From Calamus simplicifolius (taxonomy: Eukaryota; Streptophyta; Magnoliopsida; Arecales; Arecaceae): 64,000 nt of DNA. The stretch lies in contig UESW01003901.1 of NCBI GenBank assembly GCA_900491605.1, forward strand, positions 1,010,835 through 1,074,834, in the 5' to 3' direction. The notes under the pieces are model-generated. The model had not been told where the DNA came from. It searched no databases and saw only the letters and a list, made by a program, of their open reading frames with translations. How positions within the stretch are numbered: position 1 is the first letter of the stretch; each line of letters starts with the position of its first letter. This document shows positions 31,333 through 43,113 of the stretch, piece after piece. A program made the position numbers and the translations under genes.

Positions 31333-32480
31333 TGCACAAATATGAATTATTTAGCATGGAACAAAATGAATCAATCACATGTATGTACACTAAATTTACT
31401 AATATTGTAAATGGTTTAAAAAGTCTTGGTAAGACTTATTCTAACTATGAATTAGTGCAAAAAAAATTTAGGTCTCTTCCAAGATCATGGGAAGCCAAAG
31501 TGATAGCAATCCAAGAAGTTAAAGACTTGAACATTCTACCTTTGGAGGAGCTACTTGGATCCCTAATGACCCATGAAATTACAATGAAACAACATCAAGC
31601 GGAAGAGGTGAAAAAGAAGAGAACAATTGCACTCAAGGCTGTTGAAAGTAAAAAGAGTAGCAGTGAAGATGATGAAGAAGATGATGAGACAGCTCTCCTT
31701 ACTAAGAAATTCAGAAAATTCATGCAAAGAAGAAGACCCTTCCATAAGAAAAAGTCTGAAATAAAAATGGAAGGAGAAAGAGAAAAAGAAAAGGATTCCT
31801 TAATATGTTATGAATGTAAGAAGTCGGGACATTTAGATCTGAATGTCCTCAATTAAACAAGGGATACAAGAAAAAGAAGAAAGCCTATGTTGTAACTTAG
31901 AGCGACAGTGAAGAGTCTTCATCTGAAGAAGAACAAAAAGAGGTTGCCAACATATGCTTTATGGCGAATGACGATAATGAGGTAAATTCTGAAACCCCCA
32001 ATGATGATTTTACTTTTGATGAATTATATGATGCATTTAATGAATTAGTTAATGATTTCAAGATTTTGAGAACCAAAAATAAAACTTTGAAAACTGAAAA
32101 CTTAGATCTTCTCAAAATGAAAAATGAACTAGTTCTTGAAATTAACAAACTAAATTCTAAAAAGGATGAGATATTGAAAGAAAAAGAGTCAATTTCTAAT
32201 GAAAATCTTAATTTAAAGAAAGAAGTTGATAAATATAAGAATATTATTAATAAATTTATAAATAGCTCAGAAAAACTTAATTTACTATTAAACAATCAAA
32301 GAGCTGTTTCTGATAAAGCTGGTTTAGGATATAGACCACATATGAAATAAAAATATATCAATAATTTCTTTATAAAGAAAACAATCAAGGATGATATTTC
32401 ATATTATCATTGTAATAAAAAGGGACATAAAACTTATGAATGTAATTTTAAAATATCTCATAAGAATTTAATCATAAAGG
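31333..32480 (+). pseudogene. Copia gag, truncated and frameshifted
   Basis: From about 31333 the frame reads HKYELFSMEQNESI, YTKFTNIVNGLKSLGK and LPLEELLGSLMTHEI, the second half of the Sirevirus/UBN2-type gag core. A Glu/Lys-rich linker and a first zinc knuckle CYECKKSGH follow, with a frame shift just after it. A Leu/Lys/Asn-rich coiled coil runs 31961-32350. A second knuckle-like CNKKGHKTYEC lies near 32410. The N-terminal part of gag is absent because the sequence to the left is the minisatellite. Confidence 0.8.
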
Positions 32481-32567
32481 CAAGAAAATATGGGTTCCAA
32501 AAGGAACAATCTTTATTGCTACTAACCATGAAGGACCTAAGAAGGCTTGGGTACCTAAACATAAGAT

Positions 32568-35500
32568 TTGATTGTCTTGCATGAGTGTCTTGTGGCCAAA
32601 GGATCAAAAAGAAAATGGTATCTTGATAGTGGCTGCTCAAGGCACATGACAGGTGACAAGGAGCAATTCATCACCCTTGAAATCAAAAGAGGAGGAGTTG
32701 TAACTTTTGGAGATAATGACAAAGGCCAAATTATGGATTTTGGTAAAATTCAAATCACTCCTTCCACTTTTATTGAAAATATTTTATATGTAGATGGATT
32801 AAAGCATAATTTAATTAGCATTAGCCAACTGTGTGATAAAGGTTTCAAAGTTTCTTTGAAGCTTCTATTTGCACTATATCAAATCCCATTGACAATAACA
32901 TTATATTTATTGGAAATAGAAATGACAATATATACTTAATTGATTTAGATAATTTGTCTACTAGTAATCATTGCTTAATTATTGATAATGCTAAGGTAAA
33001 TAAGATTGGCTGGCTATGGCATCGTAGACTAGGTCATACAAGCACACACTTAATTTCAAAATTAATTAGAATAGATTTAGTTAAAGGACTTTCAAAATTA
33101 GATTTTGAAAACAATAGAATTTATGATGCATATCAATTTGGAAAACAAACTAGAAATTCTTTCAAATCTAAAAATATTGTTTCCACTACTAGGCCACTCG
33201 AGCTACTTCATATGGACCTTTTTGGACCTACTAGAATCACTAGTCTAGGAAGAAAGAAATATGATCTTATGATAGTAGATTATTATTCTAGACTCACTTG
33301 GGTATTATTTTTAGCTCACAAAGATGAGACTTTCCCTATTTTTAAAATTCTTCAAGAAAGTCACAAATGAGAAAAACAACACCATAGTGTCTCTTAGAAG
33401 TGATCATGGAATTGAATTTAAAAATTATTTATTTAAAAAATTTTGCATTGAAAATGACATTCATCATAACTTCTCAGCACCTAGAACACCTCAACAAAAT
33501 AGAATTGTAGAAATAAAAAATAGGACTCTATAAGACATGGCCCGCACCATGCTATGTGAAAGCCAATTCTCAAAGTATTTCTGGGAGAAAGCTATAAATA
33601 TGGCATGTTACATCCTAAATAGAGCCTTAATTAGACCAATTCTTAAAAAAACTCTCTATAAATTATGGCACAATAGGAAACCTAACATTAGTTACTTTCT
33701 TGCATTTGGTTGTCGATGTTTCATTCATAACAATAGTAAAGACAATCTTGGAAAGTTTGATGCAAAATCTGATGAAGGTATATTCTTAGGATATTCCACT
33801 TCTAGCAAGGCTTATAGAGTATTTAATAAGAAGTATTTAATTGTAGAAGAGTCAATTCATGTAGTATTTGATGAGTCTTTAGCATCAAGTTCTGAAAAGA
33901 TTGATGATGAAGAAGATACAAATTTGCTTGAAAGAGATATTGAAAAATTAAATATAGATGTATCTTCAGATCATGAACCAGAACATTCACCTAAAGATGA
34001 TGTTATTAATACTACTTGTAATGATGTAGATCTAGATTGGAGATATGCTTATGGTTATCCAAAGGAATTGATTATAGGTGATCCATCTCAAGGTGTAAGA
34101 ACTAGATCATCAATGAGAAATATCAATAATCATCTTACATTTGTGTCTCAAATAGAACCTAAAACTATCGAGGAAGCCGAAAAAATAGTAATTGGATGTT
34201 AGCTATGCAAGAGTAATTAAATCAATTTACTAGGAATAAAGTATGGACCCTTGTAAATAGACCCAAAGGTCATCCTGTTATAGGATCTAAATGGGTGTTT
34301 AGAAATAAACTAGATAAAAATGGCATAGTAATTAGAAATAAAGCTAGATTAGTTGCAAAAGGATATAATCAAGAAGAAGTAATTGATTTTAATAAAACTT
34401 TTGCACCTGTAGCTAGATTAGAGGCAATTAGATTATTACTTTCATTTGCATATCATATGAACTTTAACTTATTTCAAATGGATGTGAAAAATGGATTTTT
34501 AAATAGATTTATAAATAAGAAAGTTTTTGTAAAACAACCACATGGTTTTAAAAATCATGAATTTTTAAATCATGTTTTTAAACTACACAAAGCACTATAT
34601 GGTTTAAAACAAGCATCTAGAGCTTGGTATGATAGGCTAAGTAAATTTCTAATTGAAAATAATTTTTCTAGATGAAAAGTTGATAAAACCCTTTTTTGAA
34701 AAGAAAAGATAAAGATTTATTGGTAGTACAAATTTATGTAAATGATATAGTATTCGGTGCTACTAATGATCTTCTATGTCAAGAATTTACAAAGTTACTG
34801 CAGGGTGAATTTGAGATGAGCATGATGGGAGAACATAATTTCTTCCTTGGACTGCAAATCAAACAAGAAAGAGAGAGGATTTTTATCAACCAAACAAGGT
34901 ACACAAAAGAAATTCTCAAGAAGTTTGGAATGGAATCAATTAAACCTCTTGGAATACCTATAAGTCCATGCAAATTGGATAAAGATGAAGATGGTAAGTA
35001 AGTTGATCAGAAATATTACAGAGGTATGATCGATTCACTACTTTACTTAACAGCACGTAAACCTGATATTATGTTTGTTGTATGCTTATGTGCTAGATAT
35101 CAGTCTGAACCTAAAGAATCTCACTTAATTGCTGTGAAAAGAATTCTAAGATATTTAAATGAAACTAAAAATGTAGGATTATGTTATTCTAGAGATTCAA
35201 CATTAAATTTGGTTGCATATTCTGATTCTGATTTTGCTGGTTGTAAATTAGATGAAAAAGTACAAGTGGTGCATACCAATTTTTAGGTAGTAACTTAATC
35301 TCTTGGTTTAGTAAAAAGTAAAATTCGGTTGCATTATCAACTGCTGAAGCTGAATATATTGCAGCTGGAAGTTATTGTGCTCAAATCCTTTGGATTAAGC
35401 GACAACTTGAAGATTATGATATTACACTTGATAAAACTCCAATTAGATGTGATAATACTAGTGCAATAAATCTAACTAAAAATCCAATTCAACATTCAAG

Positions 35501-35672
35501 AACAAAGCACATAGAAATAAGACATCATTTCATTAGAGAACATGTAGTTAATACATGTCTTGATTATGTTTGTACTAATGAACAATTAGCGGACATATTT
35601 ACAAAACCTTTTAGTGAAGAAAGATTTTGTTATCTTAGAGGAGAATTAAGAGTCTGTGACCCATCGAAATGA
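32568..35672 (+). pseudogene. Copia pol: protease, integrase, reverse transcriptase, RNase H
   Basis: Protease DSGCSRHMTG lies near 32625. The integrase zinc region has WHRRLGH, but the two Cys of the usual C-x-x-C are both Tyr (YDAYQFGK), from about 32995. The integrase core runs LLHMDLFGP, SDHG, PQQNRIVE. Reverse transcriptase has RLVAKGYNQ, FAPVARLEAIR, FQMDVKNGFLN and LYGLKQASRAWYDRL, and its catalytic box is YVND instead of YVDD near 34735. RNase H has AYSDSDFAGCK, STAEAEYIAA and HIEIRHHFIREH, and ends with TGA at 35670-35672. At least six stops or frame breaks interrupt it. Domain order PR-IN-RT-RH is Copia. Confidence 0.92.
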
Positions 35673-36138
35673 TTTTAAATCTCCTAGGAATGACTATCTA
35701 GAATTCAATTATTTTCTTAAAAAATCTTTTATGATTCTAAGAAAAACTTATCTAGATATTTGAACCCTTTGATTCACCACATTCCAAGTAATTTTATCCA
35801 AAATTTATTGATTATTTTGACAAGTTTCAGATCCTTTGAAAATCTAACTTTTCATTGAAACTGTCTTGGAGTCGACACCTTTCTGTGTCGCTCTCTGTCT
35901 GTGACCTTGGAGCCAACACCCGTCTTTGCGGAGCCGACTTTATTTCGGGCGCTGACTGTGTTAGCGACTTGGAGTCGACACCCAGCCTTGCGGGAGTCGA
36001 TATCTTATGGTCCCAGGTTGACTATATTAGGGCAGAGTCGACACCTATTCGGCCCCATTCGACTTCTAACTTTTTTAAAACCTTCTCCACACCTCCCAAA
36101 TCCTAAAATCCTTCTAATCCATCACCTCCTAGCTCTCT

Positions 36139-37522
36139 ATGGCACCTAAGCGCCGCAGATCAGTCCTTGGAGCACCGGTGACGATAGGAAAGAGGACAGT
36201 GAGGCGTCCGGCACATCAACCTTTGCCCAGCTCGTCTTCCATGTCATCCTCATCCACTCCTAGTGTTATCCCTGGTCCACCCTCTCCTCAAGTTGATCTT
36301 TTAGCCGAGAAAGTCATTACTATGGGTAGAAAGGTAGATTTTAGATTTTTTGAAGCAGAGAGTTTCTCTATTGGAAGACAAATTAAAGAAATAGGATACG
36401 AAAAGGTATGTTCCCTAGATGTTCCCACTTATCCCGCTCTTGTAAAGAATTTTATCTTAATTTGACTAGAGGAGACGGAGGCCTTGTCAGTTATGTAAGA
36501 GGTACTAGAATCCATCTAACTTTGGAAATTTTGGGTAATCTATTAGAAATACATGGTATTGGTCCTATTGCCAATTCTCATAGTGAAAGGGGTGAGGCTT
36601 TATCAAGAATGCTTGGTAGAGATGTGGCTGAGTTTGAGGAAATAAGAGCTAACCAACTGCCACTAGAATTGAGACTTTTGCATAACATTTGTAGCAGAAT
36701 TTTGTTCCCCAAAACTTGACGATTTGAGTATGTGTCAGAGAGGGACATTGTAGTAATGGATTGTGTAATGACCGGCCAACCAATAAACCTACCGGGCATG
36801 ATGATTTGGCATATGGCCAAGGCAGGCAGTAAGAAAAGGTCGACACTACCCTATGGTATGATTTTAATAATAGCCTTTCAGAGCCAAGGAATTAATATTT
36901 TAGACAATGAACCTTTAAAGAGCCTTAGACATACAGATTATTATAATAAGGCTACCTTGCATCGTATGGGATTTGTAAAGATTAATGGCAAATGGGAAAG
37001 GAAAGGGCATTTGGATGATGGTACAGCTGAGATGGGCACTGCAGCCCCTGGTCCATCAGAAGCAGGGCCTTTAGTGAGACATCCTTCGCCAGGATCCAGT
37101 AGTCTTGCACCCCTAGCACCAGCATCGGCCCCTACATCATTTACTCATGCATCTACTGGATTTTCTGAGAGTTAGATGGAGCAGCTCAAATCTCTATTTT
37201 TGGATCATGAAGCTAAGATGAAAAATGAACTTGAGAATCATCTTATGGGAATCATGCAGCATTTTTATTCTTTGGAGGACAAGATCAATGTGATAGAATC
37301 ATCCTTGAGCTCATCTTTGATTACCTTGATGAAAGACATAAGACTGATATTTGATAATATCAAGGACATAGCAGGTGATTCTGATACATATTCCAAGTGC
37401 AACGCTGAGCTTCAGGAGAAAGTCACAGTTGTAGCTGCTTTAGTTGAAAGGATGTTGAATGATTTTATGAAAATTCAAGAAAAGGGCATGGGACAAATTT
37501 TAGAAGAATTGAAGAGAATTTG
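36139..37522 (+). pseudogene. Sirevirus env-like ORF, broken
   Basis: Starts with a basic MAPKRRRSVLG and a Ser/Pro-rich linker. A globular part follows with VDFRFFEAESFSIG and, after a frame break near 36440, VSYVRGTRIHLTLEI, EIRANQLPLELRLLHNI and, after a stop near 36718, MIWHMAKAGSKKRSTLPYG. The last part (37176-37522) is a coiled coil. A third ORF between RNase H and the 3' LTR is a known Sirevirus feature, often called env-like; similar domains are also described as plant transposon proteins. No convincing signal peptide or membrane segment is seen, so an envelope role is not supported here. Confidence 0.65.
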
Positions 37523-37857
37523 AGATGATTTTAAGCTTTCTTTTGTCTTTTAGTTTGTAACTAGGATGCATTTTGTATTTCGATGTAATGTGAATGTTGT
37601 AATGTCTTAATGAATACTTTGATGAATGCATTTTGCAATATGAATATTTGATGTAATGACTTAATACTTTGATAAAATGTATTTTGATGTAGTTTGCAAT
37701 GTCTTAATGGATATTTTGAATGACTTTGTACTCAATGAAAGTTTTTTTGAAGCAAATCTTGAATTCTAATTGAAGCATTGATTTTGATGTTGAATTACTC
37801 AACTCTTGCATTTGATATTAATTTAAGCATTTCCTTCTTAACCTTTTTGTTAATAAC

Positions 37858-38139
37858 AAAAAAGGGGGAGAAAGGATGTTTGTTTATGTATATGCATAGG
37901 GCAGTTAAAAGAATATGGAGAAAGAGTGTTTATATGCATAAAGCTATGGAATCAATGTTGAATGGAATTAAAATATGTATGAATGTATACGCATAAAATT
38001 AAATGAACTTAATTTGGTTATCATAGGGGAGCTACCTTATTCAGGGGGAGCTTAACTATGAGAATTTATTTATATTAAAATTTCATTAATTGATTATGTA
38101 TATACTCAATATTTTTGTCATCATAAAAAAATGAGAGAT
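37858..38139 (+). other. Multiple polypurine tracts before the 3' LTR
   Basis: AAAAAAGGGGGAGAAAGG at 37858-37875, AGGGGGAG at 38043-38050 and AAAAAATGAGAGAT directly before the LTR. Several PPT-like runs in this zone are a known Sirevirus trait. Confidence 0.6.
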
Positions 38140-39710
38140 TGTTAACCCACTTATTGATTTTGATGATTAACAAAAGCCATGAGTATATTTCTTATGTTAC
38201 TAATGAAATTAACAAGTGTTTCAGAAACTTAGAAAGGTTAAATTATTCAAAAGTTATATAAAATTAGTTTGAATCAGTTTTTAATGGAATATATCAAAAT
38301 TCAGAACTTGGAGCCAACACCCACAGTATTTGGAGCCGACGTATCAGAACAGTTTAACATTTTTAGCACGGTTTAGAGTCGACACCTGGAAAGCTAGAGC
38401 CGACTCTAACATGAAATACAGAGATCTGTTTTCTGAGTTAGTTTTCAGAGCCGACATCTGGATATTTAAAGTCGACACCTGAAATTTTGGAGCCGACACC
38501 TGGAAATGTTAGAGCCGACTCTAACTTGAGAACAGAGAGTGCATTTTCGGGACAATGTTAGAGTCTACACCCTCGGAACTTAGAGCTGACTCCAGATCAC
38601 ATCGAGCCGACATCATAGTTTATCGGAGCCGACTCCCTGACGGACTTTTTATTTCTATTTTTGGAAACCCGACTTGGAGCCAACACCTTAAAAGTTGGAG
38701 TCGACTCCAACCTATCAGAAACGATTTTGAAATCTATCAGAACAGATTCCAATGGTAACATATCTTCACCTAACCCCTAACGGATCTATTTCTTTGCGTG
38801 AGGAAGCAATCCAAGTACATTTCAATGACTATTTTTCACCTAATCTTAGATTAAAAAAGATTATAAAAAGGGTTCGTCCATTTGAAGACAGAGAAGAGAG
38901 AACGAAAGAAAAGAAAAACGGGAAATAGAGAGGAAGAAAAAGAGAGAAATCAAAGAGGAAAATCTCTATACTCAAGGTCATCAATTGAAGAGAGATAGAA
39001 GAGAAATCCAAAGGCATTTCAAGATCAAATCTGAAGGATTTTCATTGTTTTGAAGAAAAAGAGCAAGAGCCATAAATTTTTAACTTCTCTTCAACAAGCT
39101 TCATTCAAGAGTCAAAGTTCAAATCTTGTTAGCCCATTTAGAAGAGAAGAGGAAAAGAAAAAAAGAAGAAAAGCTCATCTTCAAATCACTCCAAATCAAG
39201 CTTTTCTAATCTTGTTTTATTTACATTGCATATTTGCTCATTTGAGGAGCTATTAAATTGCTGTAAACTTATATTTGTATTGTTTGTTGTCTAATTCAAT
39301 CAGGGGATTGAATTAGTTGAGGTAGTTGACCTCGGGGTAAGTTAAGTGTAGCTTACTTTGGGTTGTATGTTGGTGAACCCGTGAAAACTATATGGGTTCG
39401 TTGTGACCCTGTGTAAAATAACAAGTTCGAGTTGTGATCTTACAAAACAACTTAGCTGTAATCAGGGTGATTATAGTGTGAACCCAAGAGTTGCTTGGGA
39501 GTGGACGTAGGTGTGGGTAACACCAAACCACTATAAATCTCTTGTGTTTATCGTGATTATTTGTCTCTCTCTCTATCTTCTTCTATATTATGCTTTACAT
39601 TATTGCATCACTTTACTTGTGCACATTAACTTTGTGAAATTGGTTCTAAATTGTTAAATTTTAAAAAAAACCCAATTTACCCCCCTCTTGGATTGCCATC
39701 TGAGCCAATA
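38140..39710 (+). mobile_element. 3' LTR of the Sirevirus element
   Basis: Starts TGTTAACCCACTT and runs about 1570 bp to CCAATA (CA-type end, mutated to TA) after a CCCCCCTCTTGG segment that is usual near Copia/Sirevirus LTR ends. It carries many GAGCCGACTC, GAGTCGACACC and GGAGCCGACACC words between 38300 and 38705. AAAAC at 39710-39714 matches the five bases left of the 5' LTR. Confidence 0.85.
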
Positions 39711-42700
39711 AAACTAAGGTAGTAGCATATAAATTTCTTGTGTTAAAACACCATCTTGAGCTTTATTATCTATCTACTCTTCCATTAGTTGAAAGTTCTT
39801 TCTTAGTTGCGTCGGATACGTGGGATGAAGAAAGTGATAGCAAGGGAGTTCAATCTCTCAAGGAAGCTTGAAATCTCTTGAGAATGGTCAGAGGGATTCC
39901 AGCTGAGGTCAGGAAAGCTTCTAATCAAGTTGATTTGAATGATTAAGATACTTTCAAATGAATTCTTCCACAGATCATCACTTTTTTTTTTTTTTTGGGA
40001 GAAAAGATTTTACAAGAATTCTACTGTTGTTGGGCGATGTTATATTTTCTGAAAATGTTTTTCATTCTTTAAAACTGAGATTATATATTAATAAAGGAGC
40101 TATGAAATCATAATTTCCCTTTGAAATCATACTATTATGAAATATAAAAGTATTAAATTGTTACTTTCTTTCATATATTTTTTTGTTTTTTCATCTCCAT
40201 CTTTATATATATATATATATATATATATTCTTAATATATAGATTTTAGATTTTAGTATATAAAAAATAATATATAACATTATCTCTTATAGTGTACATAT
40301 TAGCCTCCACCAACTTTTCTACCGGGTATTTATTTATTTATTCATGTGATCAAACAAATTACTATACCATGCTTTCAGGCCACATCAAAGTGTGACTTGG
40401 ATTTTTTCCCTTTTTAAACTCCCCATAAATTGCTTTAATTTGTGATTTATTTTTTTACAGTGAATCAGTATGACCAAAAACAAAATTCATAACTCCTTTA
40501 TGTTGTTTCACTTACCAAGGAAACCGATCTAAACCTCGTAAAGAACAACAGAAAAGAAACTAAAAATTTGGTGTTCCAATGACTCATCCTATGAATTCTC
40601 ATAGAATCAAACCTGTAGCCTTTTTTTTTTTTTTATGGGAATCAAATGGGCCCATGATAAAGCACGCGTTTCAAACCATCAAACGGTCTTCCATTATTAC
40701 TTTAAAGTAGCAATGTGAAAGAATTATTAATATTAAATTTAGGACTAGTTAACATCTATTAGAGAAGTCAACAACATCTATTTTTCATCAATCATGCGAT
40801 GTACTTGTTTCCAGTAGTTGGTCCCAACTATAATCCCAAATAATACCTTAGTTCTCATGAATAGTCATAAAAATCAACAATATTTTCCTTGTTGGTAAGG
40901 TGAACCAATTTTAGCGACAGGGTAGGTGGGCGTTGACGTTTTATAGCCAAACAGTCTCAACTCTCAAGCATCATTGTCGCATGGTGCAATCTCTCGCTCT
41001 CTCACTCTCTAAAAACAGAGTGTTTGTTGCTAAATAAATAAAGAAAACCTTCAAATGAAGAGATAATCTTGCTAAACATTGAAATAGAGTTTTACGTGCT
41101 CTCATGGTGTAAGTTTATTCTATCAAAATAGTGGGATAGATTTGTAGCGTGTATAAACCTATCTTTATTCTCTTTAATTATCATTTTATCCTTATTCATA
41201 ATATAAATTCTTAAATAACAAGAAGATAATATGATTGTTGTGATAAAAGCATTAAACTATCATATAAAGTTTAGTGTCTATTAAATAATCCTTGTGTCTT
41301 GCATTCATTCATGTGCCTATCCATCCAATCAAATTTTTTTTAAAAAAAACTTATTTTATGAAATAAATTTATCTTTTTATTGGCATCTAAAATTGGATAT
41401 AGATTTAAAAGTAGAAGATAAAACCCTATAGCCAAAGAGAACATTTTGACGCTCAATCTAGTAAAAGTATTAGAAGAAAAAAAAATATTAGAAAGTTATG
41501 CAATAATCAAGCAAAAGTTATGTGGCTGTTACTTTTGGTATCTATTTATAATTCATAAATTTAATCTTCCTAGAGTTTAAAAATTTTCAAAGGACTAAAG
41601 CACAAAATTAATCTTATGGGGCAAAAGACTTTTATCATGTGCTATCCAATAATTATAAAATATGTTGGACCAAACATTCAAGGTTCTCTTTTTATATAAG
41701 CTTTGAAGGATCGATGGCGTAAGCAACTTGTGTTGCTTAGTTCGGATTTAGTTTAAGTTATGCTGATGCTCTACTTGAGCCCAGTTTGAAATTAAAATGA
41801 ATCTCAATTTTAAGTTTAAGTTCAATATGAAGAAAAAAAAAAAAAATAGTCCCTGACTTAATCCGAAGCTAGCTAGGCTGAGCCCACTTTCAGTCCTAAT
41901 CACATGGCCTTCTAATAATACAAAATATGCCTTAAAAATTTATTCTATAATTAAATGCCACTCTAGCTTTAAAGTGTTTGATTTTTTTTAAAAAAATATA
42001 ATTTCTTAACTAAATTTCATAATTTAAATTACTTATTAATATAAATTTTTGATATAAATGCACGCACACAAGTATATATTATCAATCCCATTCTTTTCTT
42101 TTAATTATTTTTAAATATAATAAATAAATTAATAAATAAAATTATAATAAATACTTTTTTATACACATGCACAAATTTTTACCATTAATACTAGCATAAT
42201 AATATTGTAAACAATGCAACGAGAAGCCACCTCCACAGTAAACTTTTGCATAAAAAAATTTATTGAATACTATTATTATATATAATAATAATAATTATTA
42301 TAACTATAATAAATAGAAGGATTTAATAAGCAAATTTATATTTTTATATTAAGTAATAAAATATATTATTTTTAATGTATAAATTTTATATTAAATTTTT
42401 ATATTATTTTCAATTGTTCTTACAATAAATAGATTGATACCATAAGTAAATTTAAATAATAACCAAGTATATTAATGACAAAAGCTCATTTTTCCGTCTA
42501 TTTTAAATCTTTATAATATAATGGATATAAATTCTATCATTAGTTGTTAAGTTTAAGCGGCAAATATCCGAAGCTGGATTTCGGCTCCCAGCACCGCATG
42601 TGGTTACCTCCCATCGTCTGTCGTGACACCTTTTTTTCTCCTGGACTTTCCCGCGCAAGCGGTGAGGACATAAAAACTACGCGGCGGTGACCGCAAAACG

Positions 42701-42943
42701 GAAGAAACCGCCAACCCCGCCGCGAGTCGACGGAATTCACTCAAAAGCATGGCAGTTAACTTTTCCCCCTCACTTCACACGTGCATTCCGTCACGCCATA
42801 AGGCCCGTAGTTTGAACGCCACGACATAAGACCGCACGTGCCGAATTCCACATCACTCTCCGAGGATCCCACTGTCCCCCGTCTTCCGCCTTCATAAACC
42901 CCCTCCGTTTCGTCGCTCGCGAGGCCGCTTCGCTTCCTTCAAC
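39711..42943. other. AT-rich intergenic region upstream of PABP
   Basis: No gene recognised. It holds a (TA)n run at 40204-40228 and several poly-T tracts. From about 42545 it becomes GC- and CpG-rich, which probably marks the PABP promoter. ORFs on the minus strand at 42540-43114 have no family resemblance and overlap that promoter and leader. Confidence 0.5.
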
Positions 42944-43113
42944 CAAAAATAGAAGAAGAAGAAGAAGAAAAAAAAATCCCTCGAAAAATCGTAAAAAAAT
43001 TCCATAAACCCTAACCCTAGCGAGGGCTTCACCTCCTCGATCGACGGCATCGCCTCTTCGTCGTCGTCGTCGTCTTATATCGTGGTTTTTTTTTTTTTTC
43101 TTCTCTAGTGGCA
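42944..43113 (+). promoter_or_regulatory. PABP leader with A-rich tracts and telo-box
   Basis: Between 42944 and 42999 there are several A-rich runs (AGAAG repeats, A9, A5 and A7 tracts), then AAACCCTAACCCTAG at 43006-43020, a double telo-box, and a GTC repeat near 43060. A-rich leaders of poly(A)-binding protein mRNAs are bound by PABP for autoregulation in animals and have been proposed for plants. Telo-boxes are common in plant translation genes. The transcription start is not determined, so leader membership of the A-rich block is inference. Confidence 0.55.

Larger units (their letters stand above)
23245..39710 (+). mobile_element. Sirevirus-type Ty1/copia retrotransposon, degenerate, with nested CACTA
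   Basis: Both LTRs start with near-identical sequence (TGTTGACCCACTT at 23245, TGTTAACCCACTT at 38140) and align for about 300 bases. Between them lie gag, protease, integrase, reverse transcriptase, RNase H and an env-like ORF in Copia order on the plus strand. AAAAC precedes the 5' LTR (23240-23244), and AAAAC occurs again at the right end (39710-39714), one base into the assigned LTR end. A CACTA element interrupts the 5' LTR at 23543, and the rest of that LTR and the first part of gag are missing. Many stops and frameshifts show it cannot move. Confidence 0.85.

Noticed and set aside
30976..31390. Gly/Lys/Pro-repeat ORFs on both strands
   Set aside because: Translation of the 102-bp minisatellite.
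39720..39960. Short frame with VASDTWDEESDSKG-like wording, possible exon
   Set aside because: No recognised family, no clear splice borders and stops nearby; too weak to call.
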